A DNA stretch of 64,000 nt from an uncultured Spirochaetaceae bacterium (GCA_902802305.1 CADCLG010000001.1:1-64000), one strand, 5' to 3'; positions 28,699 to 36,602 are shown, counted from the stretch's first letter. The notes: generated by a model not told the origin, from the letters alone. Numbers and translations are program-made.

Positions 28699-30138
28699 TT
28701 AAAGTTTATCGATAAGCATTGAGCATTTTCCAGAAGGAATCGGCAAAGTCTTTTTCTTCTGGTCAAGAATATTTATCGTAAAGTAATAAAGTTTTTCGCT
28801 TTCCATCTGGATTTCCCAGCCACGATTGCTCTTATTGCTTAAAATTGTAATAAGATTTCGTTTGAGGGAAAGATTTTCAATACCCATGATTTCAAGGTTT
28901 GGAATAATCCAGTCAACCGTCTTTCTAGGGAGACTGATAGAAAGTCCAATAACGTTTTCAATCATAAGAGCGATTGTGGAAAGTGCCGCTGTTATCAAAT
29001 AGCGTTTTCTAGGGAAGTTAGGATTTCCTTTTAATTTGAAATCAGCTGCTTTTCCTTCTTTATTTGGTAGATAAGCTTCCCATAAGTTACCAGGTTCTTT
29101 GTTTTCGTTAGGAAGCAGGGCTTCAAGTACAAAATAAAGATGGCGGATTGAACATTCGCGGGCAAGTTCATACTGCGCGTATTTTTCCAGTCCCTTGATA
29201 ACCATAAAATTGAAAGCAGGAATAACACTGCCGCAATAACCATTTCCATCTTCACTGAATGCCGGATGATCTGCACTCAAACATGGGAAAGGATGTTCGG
29301 TACCAAAAGATTTTGGATTGTTCAAATGTTCAACAAGTCTGTCTGCCTTGTCCGCATTTGGGATTTCTGCAAGCATTGTCCAGTAGGCTGCAATTGTCTT
29401 AACATCCAGCCTATTCTGATCTTTGTCCAAATCGTAATAAAAACCAGTATCGTTATCCCACATAAGAGAATTGATTCTGGTTTTTATAGAGAAATACATC
29501 TTTTTATATTGGAAACTTAATTCTTTGTCGTTAAGAATATCACCAAGAGCAGACATATAAGAAGCGTTGATTGCCATGCAGGCATTAAAATCAACTGGAT
29601 AAAATGCATTGTCTCTAGGTGCATTTAACATTGTGCTTACAGTATGAGGAACAGAATACAGACCGTTTTCCTGCTTAAAGTTTTCATCAAGCCAGGTCAT
29701 ATATTTCTGAAGGTAAGGCATTACTTCTTTTATGCGTCGTTTATTTGCTGATTTATGATAAAGATTGAATTCAGCCCAGGCAAAAAGAGGAAGACCAATT
29801 CCGTCTGGATTATCAGCTGAAATTACTGGTTTACCGTTTGAAACATCATATTTACAGCGGATTGCGCCGTTTTCTTCCTGACGTGCATAAAAGTAATCAA
29901 TGTTTTTACATACATCAAAATTGCGGTTTGAATATACTAAAAAGAAAGATGAAAAGATTGATTCAAACTGGCTTATGATTCTTTTGTCATTTTCAGGATA
30001 AATAAATAATCCTTCTATATCCTGTTCACCAGTGGCAGGGTTAAGCCAGAATGAAGAAACCCAAGACCAAGTTTTATTATAAATATCTACTAAATCCTGA
30101 TCATAAAAATGGATTTGTGGAAAATCGTGCTTATTCAC
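28699..30138 (-). CDS. trehalase-like (alpha/alpha)6-barrel glycosidase
   Basis: The product resembles the MGH1-like/GH37-GH63 clan of (alpha/alpha)6-toroid glycosidases. Motifs include DNPDGIGLPLFAWAEFNLYH, the pair LMWDNDTGFYYDLD, and YCGSVIPAFNFMVIKGLEKYA with GNLWEAYLP further on. The exact substrate (alpha-glucosides, mannosylglycerate and others) is unknown. No signal peptide is seen, so it is cytoplasmic. I place the start at the GTG at 30138, because TAGGAG stands 5 nt before it. Upstream in-frame ATG and TTG codons (30198, 30207) lack a ribosome binding site. That gives 479 residues; the longer form would have 502. It is the first gene of an apparent operon with ppx and ppk1. Confidence 0.75.
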   Translation of the reverse strand: MNKHDFPQIHFYDQDLVDIYNKTWSWVSSFWLNPATGEQDIEGLFIYPENDKRIISQFESIFSSFFLVYSNRNFDVCKNIDYFYARQEENGAIRCKYDVSNGKPVISADNPDGIGLPLFAWAEFNLYHKSANKRRIKEVMPYLQKYMTWLDENFKQENGLYSVPHTVSTMLNAPRDNAFYPVDFNACMAINASYMSALGDILNDKELSFQYKKMYFSIKTRINSLMWDNDTGFYYDLDKDQNRLDVKTIAAYWTMLAEIPNADKADRLVEHLNNPKSFGTEHPFPCLSADHPAFSEDGNGYCGSVIPAFNFMVIKGLEKYAQYELARECSIRHLYFVLEALLPNENKEPGNLWEAYLPNKEGKAADFKLKGNPNFPRKRYLITAALSTIALMIENVIGLSISLPRKTVDWIIPNLEIMGIENLSLKRNLITILSNKSNRGWEIQMESEKLYYFTINILDQKKKTLPIPSGKCSMLIDKL

Positions 30139-30207
30139 AAGTGCTCCTAAAATATTACGTTTTGAATATAATTTTTGTCCTTTATAAGTATAACACATTT
30201 TTTTCAA

Positions 30208-30431
30208 ATATAAAAAAAAATCTGCAATATTTTTTATTTTTTTTGAAAGAAAAATCCTCAGAAGTAAAAATTTACTGTAAGATTCAAAAAACTGACCTTC
30301 TAATTCTCATCTGATTCAAATCTAATTCTGAGCTGTTTCTAATCTGATTCTAATTACTTTCTAAAAAAGAATGACTTTAATTTTCCTTATTGTTTTGATT
30401 AAAAAATATTAACAAAATTTAAATATTTTAA
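30208..30431. other. AT-rich divergent intergenic stretch
   Basis: No gene is seen between the trehalase-like gene and the first lipoprotein. It contains an A/T-rich tract near 30208-30245 and irregular repeats of the type TCTGATTC and TCTAATTCT at about 30297-30360. No clear terminator or tRNA was found. Confidence 0.5.
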
Positions 30432-30460
30432 TTGTTTTTAATTAAAAGCTGATTTATAAT
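30432..30460 (+). promoter_or_regulatory. strong promoter of lipoprotein gene 1
   Basis: TTGTTT (30432-30437), a 17-nt spacer and a perfect TATAAT (30455-30460) lie 43 bp before the ATG at 30504. The box TTTATAATTAATT is shared with the region before the second paralogue. Confidence 0.65.
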
Positions 30461-30503
30461 TAATTAGATGAAAAACAACATTAAAATAGTTTATGGAGGA
30501 AAT

Positions 30504-31535
30504 ATGAAAAAACTATTAAGCGTATCTACAATGCTCATTGCATTGGCAGTAATGTTAACAGGCTGTGCTTCTTCTGGAAAGAAGGCAGAGGCAGACGGAC
30601 CATCAATCCCACATCCAAGATCTTATGTATTGGATCCAGCAGATGGAGCTACAACACTTGCACTTCCATTCAATTCTTACGGACCTAACTATCAGGGAAC
30701 TATCGACATGTGGAAATATCTTAAAAAAGACAAACCACAGGCTGGTGATACAATGCAGTTGCGTGGAAAAGTTACATCTGATATCGATATTCCATGTGTA
30801 GTATTCTACCTTACAGATACAAGTCCTGCTGCAAATTACTGGACAAATCTTTGTGGCGACAATTACATTCTTGACATGAAAGCTGGTGTTGCTTATGACA
30901 TCAATGTAGATGTAGTTCTTGATGTAAGCACAAAAGGTGGTCTTGTAATGACATTTGCTTATGATGGTAGTGATCATGGACAGGAAAATTATGAAAAGGT
31001 TGGAAAAGCAGCTAACTTCACATTCGAAAAGGTTGCAGAAACAACAGATACAACTGCAGAAGTACCAAGTGCACCTCATAACTCAAACCCAACTGTAGCA
31101 TTGGAAAAATATGCAGCATTCCTTGAAATTGGAACAAACCATCCATGGGTAAATGGTGCACAGGATATGTCTGTAATTGCTAACTATCAGGCAACTCCAG
31201 AAGTAACAAAAGCATTTGGTGATGATTTGCCAAAAGCAGGTGACAAGCTCACAGTAACTTGGAAAGCTGTTTCTGATGTAGACATTGCACAGGTTTATAT
31301 GCGCCCTGTTGACTGTTCTTCTGCTGCAAACTGGTGGAAGGAACTTATTACAACTGACTGGGAAAATCAGGATCAGTACATTATTGTAAAAGATGTTAAA
31401 GCTGGCGAACCATTTGAAGGTACAATTACTTTTGATATCACAGCAGATGCAGTAGCACAGGTTAATCTTTGTGTATGGTATGATGTTGGTGATGCAACTC
31501 CAGACGGACCTGCAATCACAAAAATGGTAAAATAA
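30504..31535 (+). CDS. two-domain lipoprotein, tandem paralogue 1
   Basis: The 343-residue product has a lipoprotein signal peptide with lipobox LTGC, then a Ser/Gly/Lys linker. The mature protein contains two related beta-rich domains, about 30-180 and 190-343. Each has a KxGD..(Q/T)(L/V) strand opening, an xSD(I/V)DI motif, an A(A/N).(Y/W)W segment and a V.AG..(Y/F)....F strand. This looks like an internal duplication of a jelly-roll/carbohydrate-binding-like fold, but I do not recognise a named family. GGAGG 6 nt before the ATG is a strong ribosome binding site; an ATG 36 nt upstream lacks one. The next gene encodes a close paralogue. High expression is inferred from the promoter and ribosome binding site. 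Confidence 0.8.
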   Translation: MKKLLSVSTMLIALAVMLTGCASSGKKAEADGPSIPHPRSYVLDPADGATTLALPFNSYGPNYQGTIDMWKYLKKDKPQAGDTMQLRGKVTSDIDIPCVVFYLTDTSPAANYWTNLCGDNYILDMKAGVAYDINVDVVLDVSTKGGLVMTFAYDGSDHGQENYEKVGKAANFTFEKVAETTDTTAEVPSAPHNSNPTVALEKYAAFLEIGTNHPWVNGAQDMSVIANYQATPEVTKAFGDDLPKAGDKLTVTWKAVSDVDIAQVYMRPVDCSSAANWWKELITTDWENQDQYIIVKDVKAGEPFEGTITFDITADAVAQVNLCVWYDVGDATPDGPAITKMVK

Positions 31536-31560
31536 TTATTATTTAGTAACCATTTGAATA

Positions 31561-31603
31561 AAAGGCTGTTTTCTTTGCAAAAAAGAAGGCAGCCTTTTTT
31601 TTT
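31561..31603 (+). terminator. intrinsic terminator of lipoprotein gene 1
   Basis: AAAGGCTG and CAGCCTTT form the base of a hairpin, with a second paired segment TTTTCTTT/AAAAGAA inside. A run of nine T follows. Confidence 0.9.
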
Positions 31604-31620
31604 AGGGCTTGTGAGCCCAT
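31602..31620. repeat. REP-like palindrome after a terminator (copy 1)
   Basis: TTAGGGCTTGTGAGCCCAT matches 18 of 19 positions of the sequence at 49077-49095. Both copies sit directly behind a terminator T-tract, and both form a GGGCTY/GAGCCC hairpin. Confidence 0.6.
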
Positions 31621-31715
31621 ATTAACAAATAAGTGTGAAATAAATAATTCAAGGAGGAGTCATAGGGATTTTTACTCAAAAGAAGCGCTAATTTGTCAAA
31701 AAAGTTTAAAAAAAC

Positions 31716-31775
31716 TTGTTTTATACGAAAAATGATTTATACTTAAATATCACAAACATTAAAACGTTTTATAAT
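31716..31775 (+). promoter_or_regulatory. promoter region of lipoprotein gene 2
   Basis: Two overlapping candidates exist. One is TTGTTT (31716-31721), 16 nt, TATACT (31738-31743). The other is a perfect TATAAT at 31770-31775 with a weak -35. The second shares TTTATAATTAATT with the paralogue's promoter. A stray AAGGAGGAG at 31651-31659 precedes no credible start codon. Confidence 0.5.
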
Positions 31776-31798
31776 TAATTGGCTATTAGGAGGCTTTT

Positions 31799-32845
31799 AT
31801 GAAAAAATTATTAGGATTATCTGCAATGCTTTTGGCATTGGGATTAATGTTAACAGGATGTGCTTCAAAAGACAAGGGCGCAGCAGAAGGACCATCTATT
31901 CCACATCCAAGATCTTATGTAGTAGATCCATATGATGGTGGAGAAACACTTGCACTTCCGTTTAACTCATACGGACCTAACTATCAGGGAACAATAGATT
32001 TGTGGAAGTATCTTAAAAAAGATAAACCACTCGCTGGCGATACAATTCAGCTTCGTGGAAAAGTTACATCTGATGTAGATATTCCAAACGTTGTATACTA
32101 TTTAGTTGATAATAGTGCAGCAGCAAATTATTGGACTGCAATCAGCGGTGATAATTACATTCTTGATATGAAAGCTGGACAGGCTTATGACATCAATGTA
32201 GACGTAGTTCTTGATAAAGATACTAAAGGTTCATTTGTTGTTGTATTCGCTTATGATGGCGGTGATCATGGACAGGAATCTTATGCAAAGGTTGGAAAAG
32301 CAGCAAACTTCACATTCGAAAAAGTTGCTGATACAACAGATACAGCAGCAGAAGTACCAAGTGCTCCACACAACTCTAACCCAACTGTAGCATTGGAAAA
32401 ATATGCAGCATTCCTTGAAATCGCAACAAACCATCCATGGGTAAATGGTGCACAGGATATGTCTGTAATCGCTAACTATCAGGCAACTCCAGAAGTTACA
32501 AATGCATTTGGTGATGATTTACCAAAAGCTGGAGACAAACTTACAGTAACTTGGACAGCTGTTTCTGATGTAGACATTGCACAGGTTTATATGCGTCCTG
32601 TTGACTGTTCTGCAGCTGCTGGATGGTGGAAAGAACTTATTGACATCGATTGGGAAAACCAGGAATCAATGATTATTGTAAAAGATGTTAAAGCTGGTGT
32701 TCCTTTCCAGGCTTCTATTACATTCGACCTTGCTGTTGACCCAGTAGCACAGGTTAACCTTTGTGTATGGTATGATGTTGGTGATGCAAATCCTGATGGT
32801 CCTGCTATCACAAAATTGGCTAAAATTGATGTAGATGCAAGATAA
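31799..32845 (+). CDS. two-domain lipoprotein, tandem paralogue 2
   Basis: This 348-residue lipoprotein (lipobox LTGC, Cys near residue 21) is very similar to the preceding gene product along its whole length, including both beta-rich domains and the linker APHNSNPTVALEKYAAFLEI. Differences cluster in surface-like positions of each domain. For example, the ANYWT segment reads AISGDN here and NLCGDN in the paralogue. It is therefore a recent tandem duplicate with possible change in ligand. An AGGAGGC ribosome binding site precedes the ATG. Its own promoter and terminator show that the two genes are separate transcription units. Function unknown; outer-membrane or periplasmic binding of sugars or cell-surface display is a guess. 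Confidence 0.8.
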   Translation: MKKLLGLSAMLLALGLMLTGCASKDKGAAEGPSIPHPRSYVVDPYDGGETLALPFNSYGPNYQGTIDLWKYLKKDKPLAGDTIQLRGKVTSDVDIPNVVYYLVDNSAAANYWTAISGDNYILDMKAGQAYDINVDVVLDKDTKGSFVVVFAYDGGDHGQESYAKVGKAANFTFEKVADTTDTAAEVPSAPHNSNPTVALEKYAAFLEIATNHPWVNGAQDMSVIANYQATPEVTNAFGDDLPKAGDKLTVTWTAVSDVDIAQVYMRPVDCSAAAGWWKELIDIDWENQESMIIVKDVKAGVPFQASITFDLAVDPVAQVNLCVWYDVGDANPDGPAITKLAKIDVDAR

Positions 32846-32870
32846 TCTATAAACTAGTTTGATTAAAACA

Positions 32871-32906
32871 AAAGGACTGTGAGCATTTTGCTTACAGTCC
32901 TTTTTT
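32871..32906 (+). terminator. intrinsic terminator of lipoprotein gene 2
   Basis: AAGGACTGT and ACAGTCCTT form a stem with the extra pair AGC/GCT in the loop. Six T follow. Confidence 0.9.
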
Positions 32907-32937
32907 ATACTTACAAAGCTTTTTTATTTTATTACAA

Positions 32938-33372
32938 TCAGCTTGCTGCTTCAATTGCAATTTTCTTAGGCATAGCGGCAAGTTTTTTCGCCATTGTAAC
33001 GGTCAAAACCCCATTTTTGAAAGTTGCATTTATTGAATCTGAATCAGCATCAGCAGGAAGATTAAAGCTTCTCTTAAAGCTTCCGTATTTTCTTTCCCTC
33101 AAAAGATATTTTGTTTCATTCTTCTTTTCTTCCTTTACCTGTTTTTTATCTTCCTGGGTAGAAGCAATAATTAAGTTATCATGATTTAATTCAATTGTTA
33201 CATCCTTTTCTGTTCGTCCTGGCAATTCCATTTCAATTGTGTAGGATTGATTTTCTTCTTTTACATCAACCTTTGGTTTGCTTACACTTGTGTAATAAAG
33301 AGTTCCGGCTGGTCGCGCGCAGTTTCCGATTAAATCATTGAAAAGTGAATCAAAAAAAGTTACTTCATTCAT
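32938..33372 (-). CDS. Hsp20 / alpha-crystallin small heat shock protein
   Basis: The 144-residue protein holds the alpha-crystallin domain at about residues 36-132, opening with KPKVDVKEENQSYTIEMELPG and closing with the signature GVLTVTMAK. A KIAIE segment near the C-terminus supplies the I-x-I motif for oligomer assembly. Such proteins bind unfolding proteins without ATP. The ATG at 33372 is chosen over an upstream in-frame start because AGAAGGAG stands 7 nt before it. The leader carries a hairpin, and a palindrome overlaps the -10 box, so temperature or repressor control is possible. The gene converges on the lipoprotein terminator. Confidence 0.93.
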   Translation of the reverse strand: MNEVTFFDSLFNDLIGNCARPAGTLYYTSVSKPKVDVKEENQSYTIEMELPGRTEKDVTIELNHDNLIIASTQEDKKQVKEEKKNETKYLLRERKYGSFKRSFNLPADADSDSINATFKNGVLTVTMAKKLAAMPKKIAIEAAS

Positions 33373-33387
33373 AATATTTCTCCTTCT

Positions 33388-33464
33388 AAAGTCCGTATTT
33401 ACGGTCCTTTTGTATGTTTTCTTTCTTTTTTTATGTAACATAAGTTACACTTAATATATAGCAA
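33388..33464 (-). promoter_or_regulatory. Hsp20 promoter with palindrome and leader hairpin
   Basis: On the minus strand TTGCTA (33464-33459), a 16-nt spacer and TATGTT (33442-33437) form a candidate promoter. A palindrome TGTAAC/GTTACA (33434-33449) covers the -10 box. Just before the ribosome binding site, AAAGTCCGT and ACGGTCCTTT (33388-33410) form a hairpin with one bulge. No CIRCE element is present. Confidence 0.45.
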
Positions 33465-33756
33465 GTTTTATGCCAAGAGAAAAATAATGCATTATGTTTA
33501 ATTAAAAATGCATAATGGAGAATATATAATTAAGAATTAGTTTATTAATGGGGAATATTTTGATTGTCATCTATCGCGTTGTATATAGCGTATATGTCAA
33601 AATGATACAAGTTAATTGTGTCAAAATGTACAAATTAGGTCAAATTGGTCTCAAATTGAGGATAAATAAAATAGATAGGGTAGAAAAATCACAAAAAAAT
33701 TTTAAACAACGTTTTTTTTGTTTATATATGCATTCTCAATTATAAATTCTACATTC
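33465..33756. other. AT-rich spacer between Hsp20 and radA
   Basis: No gene is supported. A perfect 12-bp palindrome ATAATGCATTAT lies at 33484-33495, and near-copies of AATGCAT follow at 33505-33516. A plus-strand reading frame at 33548-33745 has no ribosome binding site and biased AT-rich codons, so I do not call it. Confidence 0.4.
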
Positions 33757-35115
33757 TTAATTGTTAAACGCTTTTTTTATCAGTTCTTTTATTGTTGAAA
33801 CCGTAAGTGAAGAATTATCATCTTCGGGAGAAAGAACCTTTGAAAAGCCTGCCTGTTTAGCGGCTTTTATACGCTGCTTTGATTTGCTTACCAGCCTTAT
33901 TTCGCCTGCAAGACTTAATTCTCCAAAAATAACTGTATTGGAAGAAACTGGCAAATCTGCTCTTGCTGAATAAAGGGCAATTGCAATTGCAGCGTCTATA
34001 GAACTTTCGGAAAGCCTGATTCCTCCTGCAACATTTACGTAAATATCCTGATCGGAAAAAACTAAACCGCAGCGTTTTTCAATTACGGCGGCTATTCTTG
34101 CAATTCTTCCGGAATCTATTTTTTCACTGTAAATGCGGGAGATGCTTGCTTTGGCAGGAACTGTTAATGTTTGTATTTCAACAAGAAATACTCTTGAGCC
34201 TTCAAAAACCGGAGTACAGACAACTCCTGCGGGCAATGCTTCCTTTCTGCGGGTAAGAAAAATTGATGAAGGGTCTGAAACAGTTGTTAATCCTTTTTCT
34301 GTCATCGAAAAAATACCGATTTCATCAACTGCTCCAAATCTGTTTTTCTGGGCATGTAAAAATCGGATTTCATCATTATTTTTTTCAAAGGAAATTACTG
34401 TGTCAACCATGTGTTCAAGAGATTTTGGACCGGCAATTGAACCTTCTTTTGTAACATGGGCAGTCATAATCAGAACAGAATCACGTTCTTTTACCCATGA
34501 AATAAACTCATTGGCACAATATTTCAATTGATTTACCGTTCCAGGTATTATTCCGGCTTCAACAGAATAAATTGTCTGAATTGAATCAATAATAATGAGT
34601 GATGGATTAAGCGCGTCCATAGCGTCGAGAGCGTCTTCAAGTCGCGAAGTACATAATAATTGGATATTGCTGCAATCAATTTCAAGACGATCTGCTCTTT
34701 CTTTTATTTGAGCTGCAGATTCTTCTCCGCTTACATATAAAATACAGCCTGCTTTGTTTGCTGCTTCAAAACTAGCACATGTTTGAAGAAGGAGAGTTGA
34801 TTTTCCAATTCCGGGATCTCCACCCAAAAGAATTGCAGAACGTTTAATTGCTCCTCCTCCAAGAACTCTATCAAACTCCTGTATGCCGGTAGAAAATCTT
34901 GTGTTATCTTGGGCAGTGATAGATGAAAGATTTACAGGTTTTGCTTTTTCAACTTCTTCTTTACCTCTGCCTGCGGGAGTGACATTCATTTTGTCTATTA
35001 TAATTTCTTCAAAAGTATTCCATTCATTACATTCAGGACATTTTCCAAGCCAGCGAGGTTGAGAATATCCGCAATTGCTGCATTTATAAATAATTGATCC
35101 GTTTTTCTTTGCCAT
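33757..35115 (-). CDS. radA: DNA repair protein RadA
   Basis: RadA is a RecA-like ATPase that helps branch migration in homologous recombination. The 452-residue protein has the N-terminal C4 zinc finger (CSNCGYSQPRWLGKCPEC near residue 11), Walker A GDPGIGKST near 98, the RadA-specific KNRFG motif in AQKNRFGAVDEIG near 255, and a C-terminal Lon-protease-like domain with GGIRLSESSIDAAIA. The length is typical. The ATG is preceded by a GGGGT ribosome binding site. The predicted small RNA locus and then cysE lie upstream on the chromosome. Confidence 0.96.
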   Translation of the reverse strand: MAKKNGSIIYKCSNCGYSQPRWLGKCPECNEWNTFEEIIIDKMNVTPAGRGKEEVEKAKPVNLSSITAQDNTRFSTGIQEFDRVLGGGAIKRSAILLGGDPGIGKSTLLLQTCASFEAANKAGCILYVSGEESAAQIKERADRLEIDCSNIQLLCTSRLEDALDAMDALNPSLIIIDSIQTIYSVEAGIIPGTVNQLKYCANEFISWVKERDSVLIMTAHVTKEGSIAGPKSLEHMVDTVISFEKNNDEIRFLHAQKNRFGAVDEIGIFSMTEKGLTTVSDPSSIFLTRRKEALPAGVVCTPVFEGSRVFLVEIQTLTVPAKASISRIYSEKIDSGRIARIAAVIEKRCGLVFSDQDIYVNVAGGIRLSESSIDAAIAIALYSARADLPVSSNTVIFGELSLAGEIRLVSKSKQRIKAAKQAGFSKVLSPEDDNSSLTVSTIKELIKKAFNN

Positions 35116-35157
35116 GATTTACCCCAAAAATATTTTTTAATTTTTTTCCAAAAAGTA

Positions 35158-35186
35158 TTGACAGCTTTTTAATAAGATGTTATATT
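35158..35186 (+). promoter_or_regulatory. near-consensus promoter of a predicted small RNA
   Basis: TTGACA (35158-35163), exactly 17 nt, then TATATT (35181-35186). No plus-strand protein gene follows, only the hairpins and terminator of the predicted RNA. Confidence 0.7.
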
Positions 35187-35192
35187 ATAGTC

Positions 35193-35289
35193 AGCTTGTA
35201 AATAAGCTGATAAACTCTCTCCGATGTTCAGCATAGCTGGACGGCAGGATTCCCTTTTAGTGTTACTGTTTGGGAATCCTGTTTTTTTT
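35193..35289 (+). ncRNA. candidate small regulatory RNA (about 97 nt)
   Basis: The RNA would begin with a hairpin TCAGCTT/AAGCTGA (35191-35210), continue with an unpaired CU-rich stretch ATAAACTCTCTCCGAT (35210-35225), and form a second hairpin GTTCAGC/GCTGGAC with a 3-nt loop (35226-35242). It ends in the terminator CAGGATTCCC/GGGAATCCTG (35245-35281) followed by eight T. The CU-rich loop is complementary to Shine-Dalgarno sequences, a design seen in translation-blocking small RNAs. The same 13 bases, ATAAACTCTCTCC, recur at 35326-35338. A 52-codon minus-strand frame (35327 to 35169) with an AGGAG ribosome binding site overlaps this locus and remains a competing reading. The RNA does not resemble SRP RNA, 6S RNA or tmRNA. 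Confidence 0.55.
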
Positions 35290-35364
35290 AACTCATACAA
35301 CCTTGAATTGATTCTGAAGTTTTTCATAAACTCTCTCCTTTTTTTTTGTGAAATCAAATTAAAC

Positions 35365-36222
35365 TTAGATTGTAATAACGGATTCTGCTGGAATGGATTT
35401 TGTTACCCAGGTATTTCCACCGATTGTACTGTCATGTCCAATTACAGTTTCACCACCGAGAATTGTTGCTCCAGCGTAGATTGTAACGTTGTCTTCAATC
35501 GTAGGATGGCGTTTTTTGTTTTGCAGTGATTTTTTAACGCTTAAAGCACCGAGGGTAACGCCCTGGTAGATTTTTACATTATTTCCGATTATACAGGTTT
35601 CTCCGATTACTACGCCGGTTCCGTGATCAATAAAGAAAGAATCACCGATTGTTGCTCCAGGGTGAATGTCGATTCCTGTTTTTCCGTGTATGTGTTCGCT
35701 CATGATACGAGGAATGATTGGTACTCCGTTCATAAAAAGAAAATGTGCAATTCTGTGAACGACAATTGCTTCCAGTCCAGGGTAAGAAAGAATAACTTCT
35801 TCAGCGCTTTTTGCAGCTGGATCTCCATCAAAGGCGGCTTTTGTATCAAGAACAATTTTAGCTCTTATTCTAGGAAGTTCTTCAATAAGTGCAATTGAGG
35901 TTTGTTCTGCAAGCTTAAAACAGCGTGAATCAGCAGTATTTCCAGCTTTGCAACCTTTGTTGGTTGTATAAATCATTGCTTTCTGGATTTCTTTAGTAAG
36001 ATTTGCGATTATATTGTTGACTTTCTGTCCTGTGATATAACGAATATTTATTGGATCAAGATTTTCATCAATTTTAAATCCTGGTAAAATCAGTGATTGT
36101 AAATCAGAAAGAACTGCAACGACATTCTGTCTGTTAGGAAAGTTACCTGAATCGGTTCTGTTAATAAGTCCCTGTTCATCATAAGATTTTAAAAGACCGT
36201 CAACCAAACTATCTATATTCAT
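35365..36222 (-). CDS. cysE: serine O-acetyltransferase
   Basis: CysE acetylates serine with acetyl-CoA, the step that commits serine to cysteine synthesis. The 285-residue protein has a helical N-terminal domain and a C-terminal left-handed beta-helix of hexapeptide repeats. The active-site region is [19 protein letters not shown], followed by [30 protein letters not shown]. The length and the extended N-terminus resemble the EpsC-like subgroup. A GAGGT ribosome binding site precedes the ATG. The leader has two strong inverted repeats, which point to RNA-level control. cysK is not in the window. Confidence 0.95.
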   Translation of the reverse strand: MNIDSLVDGLLKSYDEQGLINRTDSGNFPNRQNVVAVLSDLQSLILPGFKIDENLDPINIRYITGQKVNNIIANLTKEIQKAMIYTTNKGCKAGNTADSRCFKLAEQTSIALIEELPRIRAKIVLDTKAAFDGDPAAKSAEEVILSYPGLEAIVVHRIAHFLFMNGVPIIPRIMSEHIHGKTGIDIHPGATIGDSFFIDHGTGVVIGETCIIGNNVKIYQGVTLGALSVKKSLQNKKRHPTIEDNVTIYAGATILGGETVIGHDSTIGGNTWVTKSIPAESVITI

Positions 36223-36244
36223 TTGTACCTCAAAAAAGTAATTT

Positions 36245-36315
36245 GCAGTTTGCTTGGCAAACTGCAGAAGCAGCTAGTATTAATATAGTGCTGAGTACCA
36301 ATGCCCAGCTGCTTC
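36245..36315 (-). promoter_or_regulatory. structured cysE leader, possible attenuator
   Basis: In the order of cysE transcription, GAAGCAGCT pairs with AGCTGCTTC (36315-36307 with 36275-36267) around a 31-nt loop. Next comes GCAGTTTGC/GCAAACTGC (36265-36245) with a 3-nt loop, then a T-rich run in front of the ribosome binding site. This resembles an antiterminator/terminator leader, but no T-box or known riboswitch core is recognisable. Confidence 0.5.
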
Positions 36316-36406
36316 ATAGTAACATACAAAAAAGATAATATCTAGAAAATTAAAAGGAAAATCATCATGATTAAGTAAAAATTCATAAAAAACTTATATG
36401 TATTTA

Positions 36407-36435
36407 TTGACATAAATCCATTCTTAAACTATATT
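36407..36435 (+). promoter_or_regulatory. near-consensus promoter of the tRNA-Thr/rpmG operon
   Basis: TTGACA (36407-36412), 17 nt, TATATT (36430-36435). The predicted start at about 36442 lies some 38 nt before the tRNA. It probably drives tRNA-Thr, rpmG, tRNA-Trp, secE and nusG. Confidence 0.75.
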
Positions 36436-36479
36436 TCTAGAACGCACGTTTTATACAAGTTGTGTGGAATATTGCAACT

Positions 36480-36552
36480 GCCCCAGTAGCTCAGTTGGTA
36501 GAGCACCACATCGGTAATGTGGAGGTCTGCGGTCCGATTCCGCACTTGGGCT
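36480..36552 (+). tRNA. tRNA-Thr (GGT)
   Basis: The cloverleaf has acceptor GCCCCAG/CTTGGGC, anticodon loop TCGGTAA (GGT), and T-arm TGCGG/CCGCA. Position 5 (C) faces position 68 (T), a mismatch in the acceptor stem. The discriminator base is T. CCA is not encoded. Its place before rpmG is a common bacterial arrangement. Confidence 0.93.
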
Positions 36553-36602
36553 TGTAAAAAACATTTATAAATATTTTTTTTGTTTTCGTTCAGGAGAATA
36601 AT

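Noticed and set aside
31651-31695. Short peptide behind AAGGAGGAG before the second lipoprotein gene
   Set aside because: No ATG, GTG or TTG start follows at a workable distance; only ATA is in place.
33548-33745. 65-residue plus-strand frame upstream of radA end
   Set aside because: No ribosome binding site, AT-driven codons, and it converges into radA.
35193-35289. SRP RNA (4.5S) or 6S RNA
   Set aside because: The conserved SRP GGAAG/tetraloop domain and the 6S bubble are not present.
35169-35327. 52-codon minus-strand frame with AGGAG before ATG between cysE and radA
   Set aside because: The plus strand has a better explanation (promoter, hairpins, terminator), and the peptide shows no recognisable features. 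Kept as an alternative in the small RNA entry.
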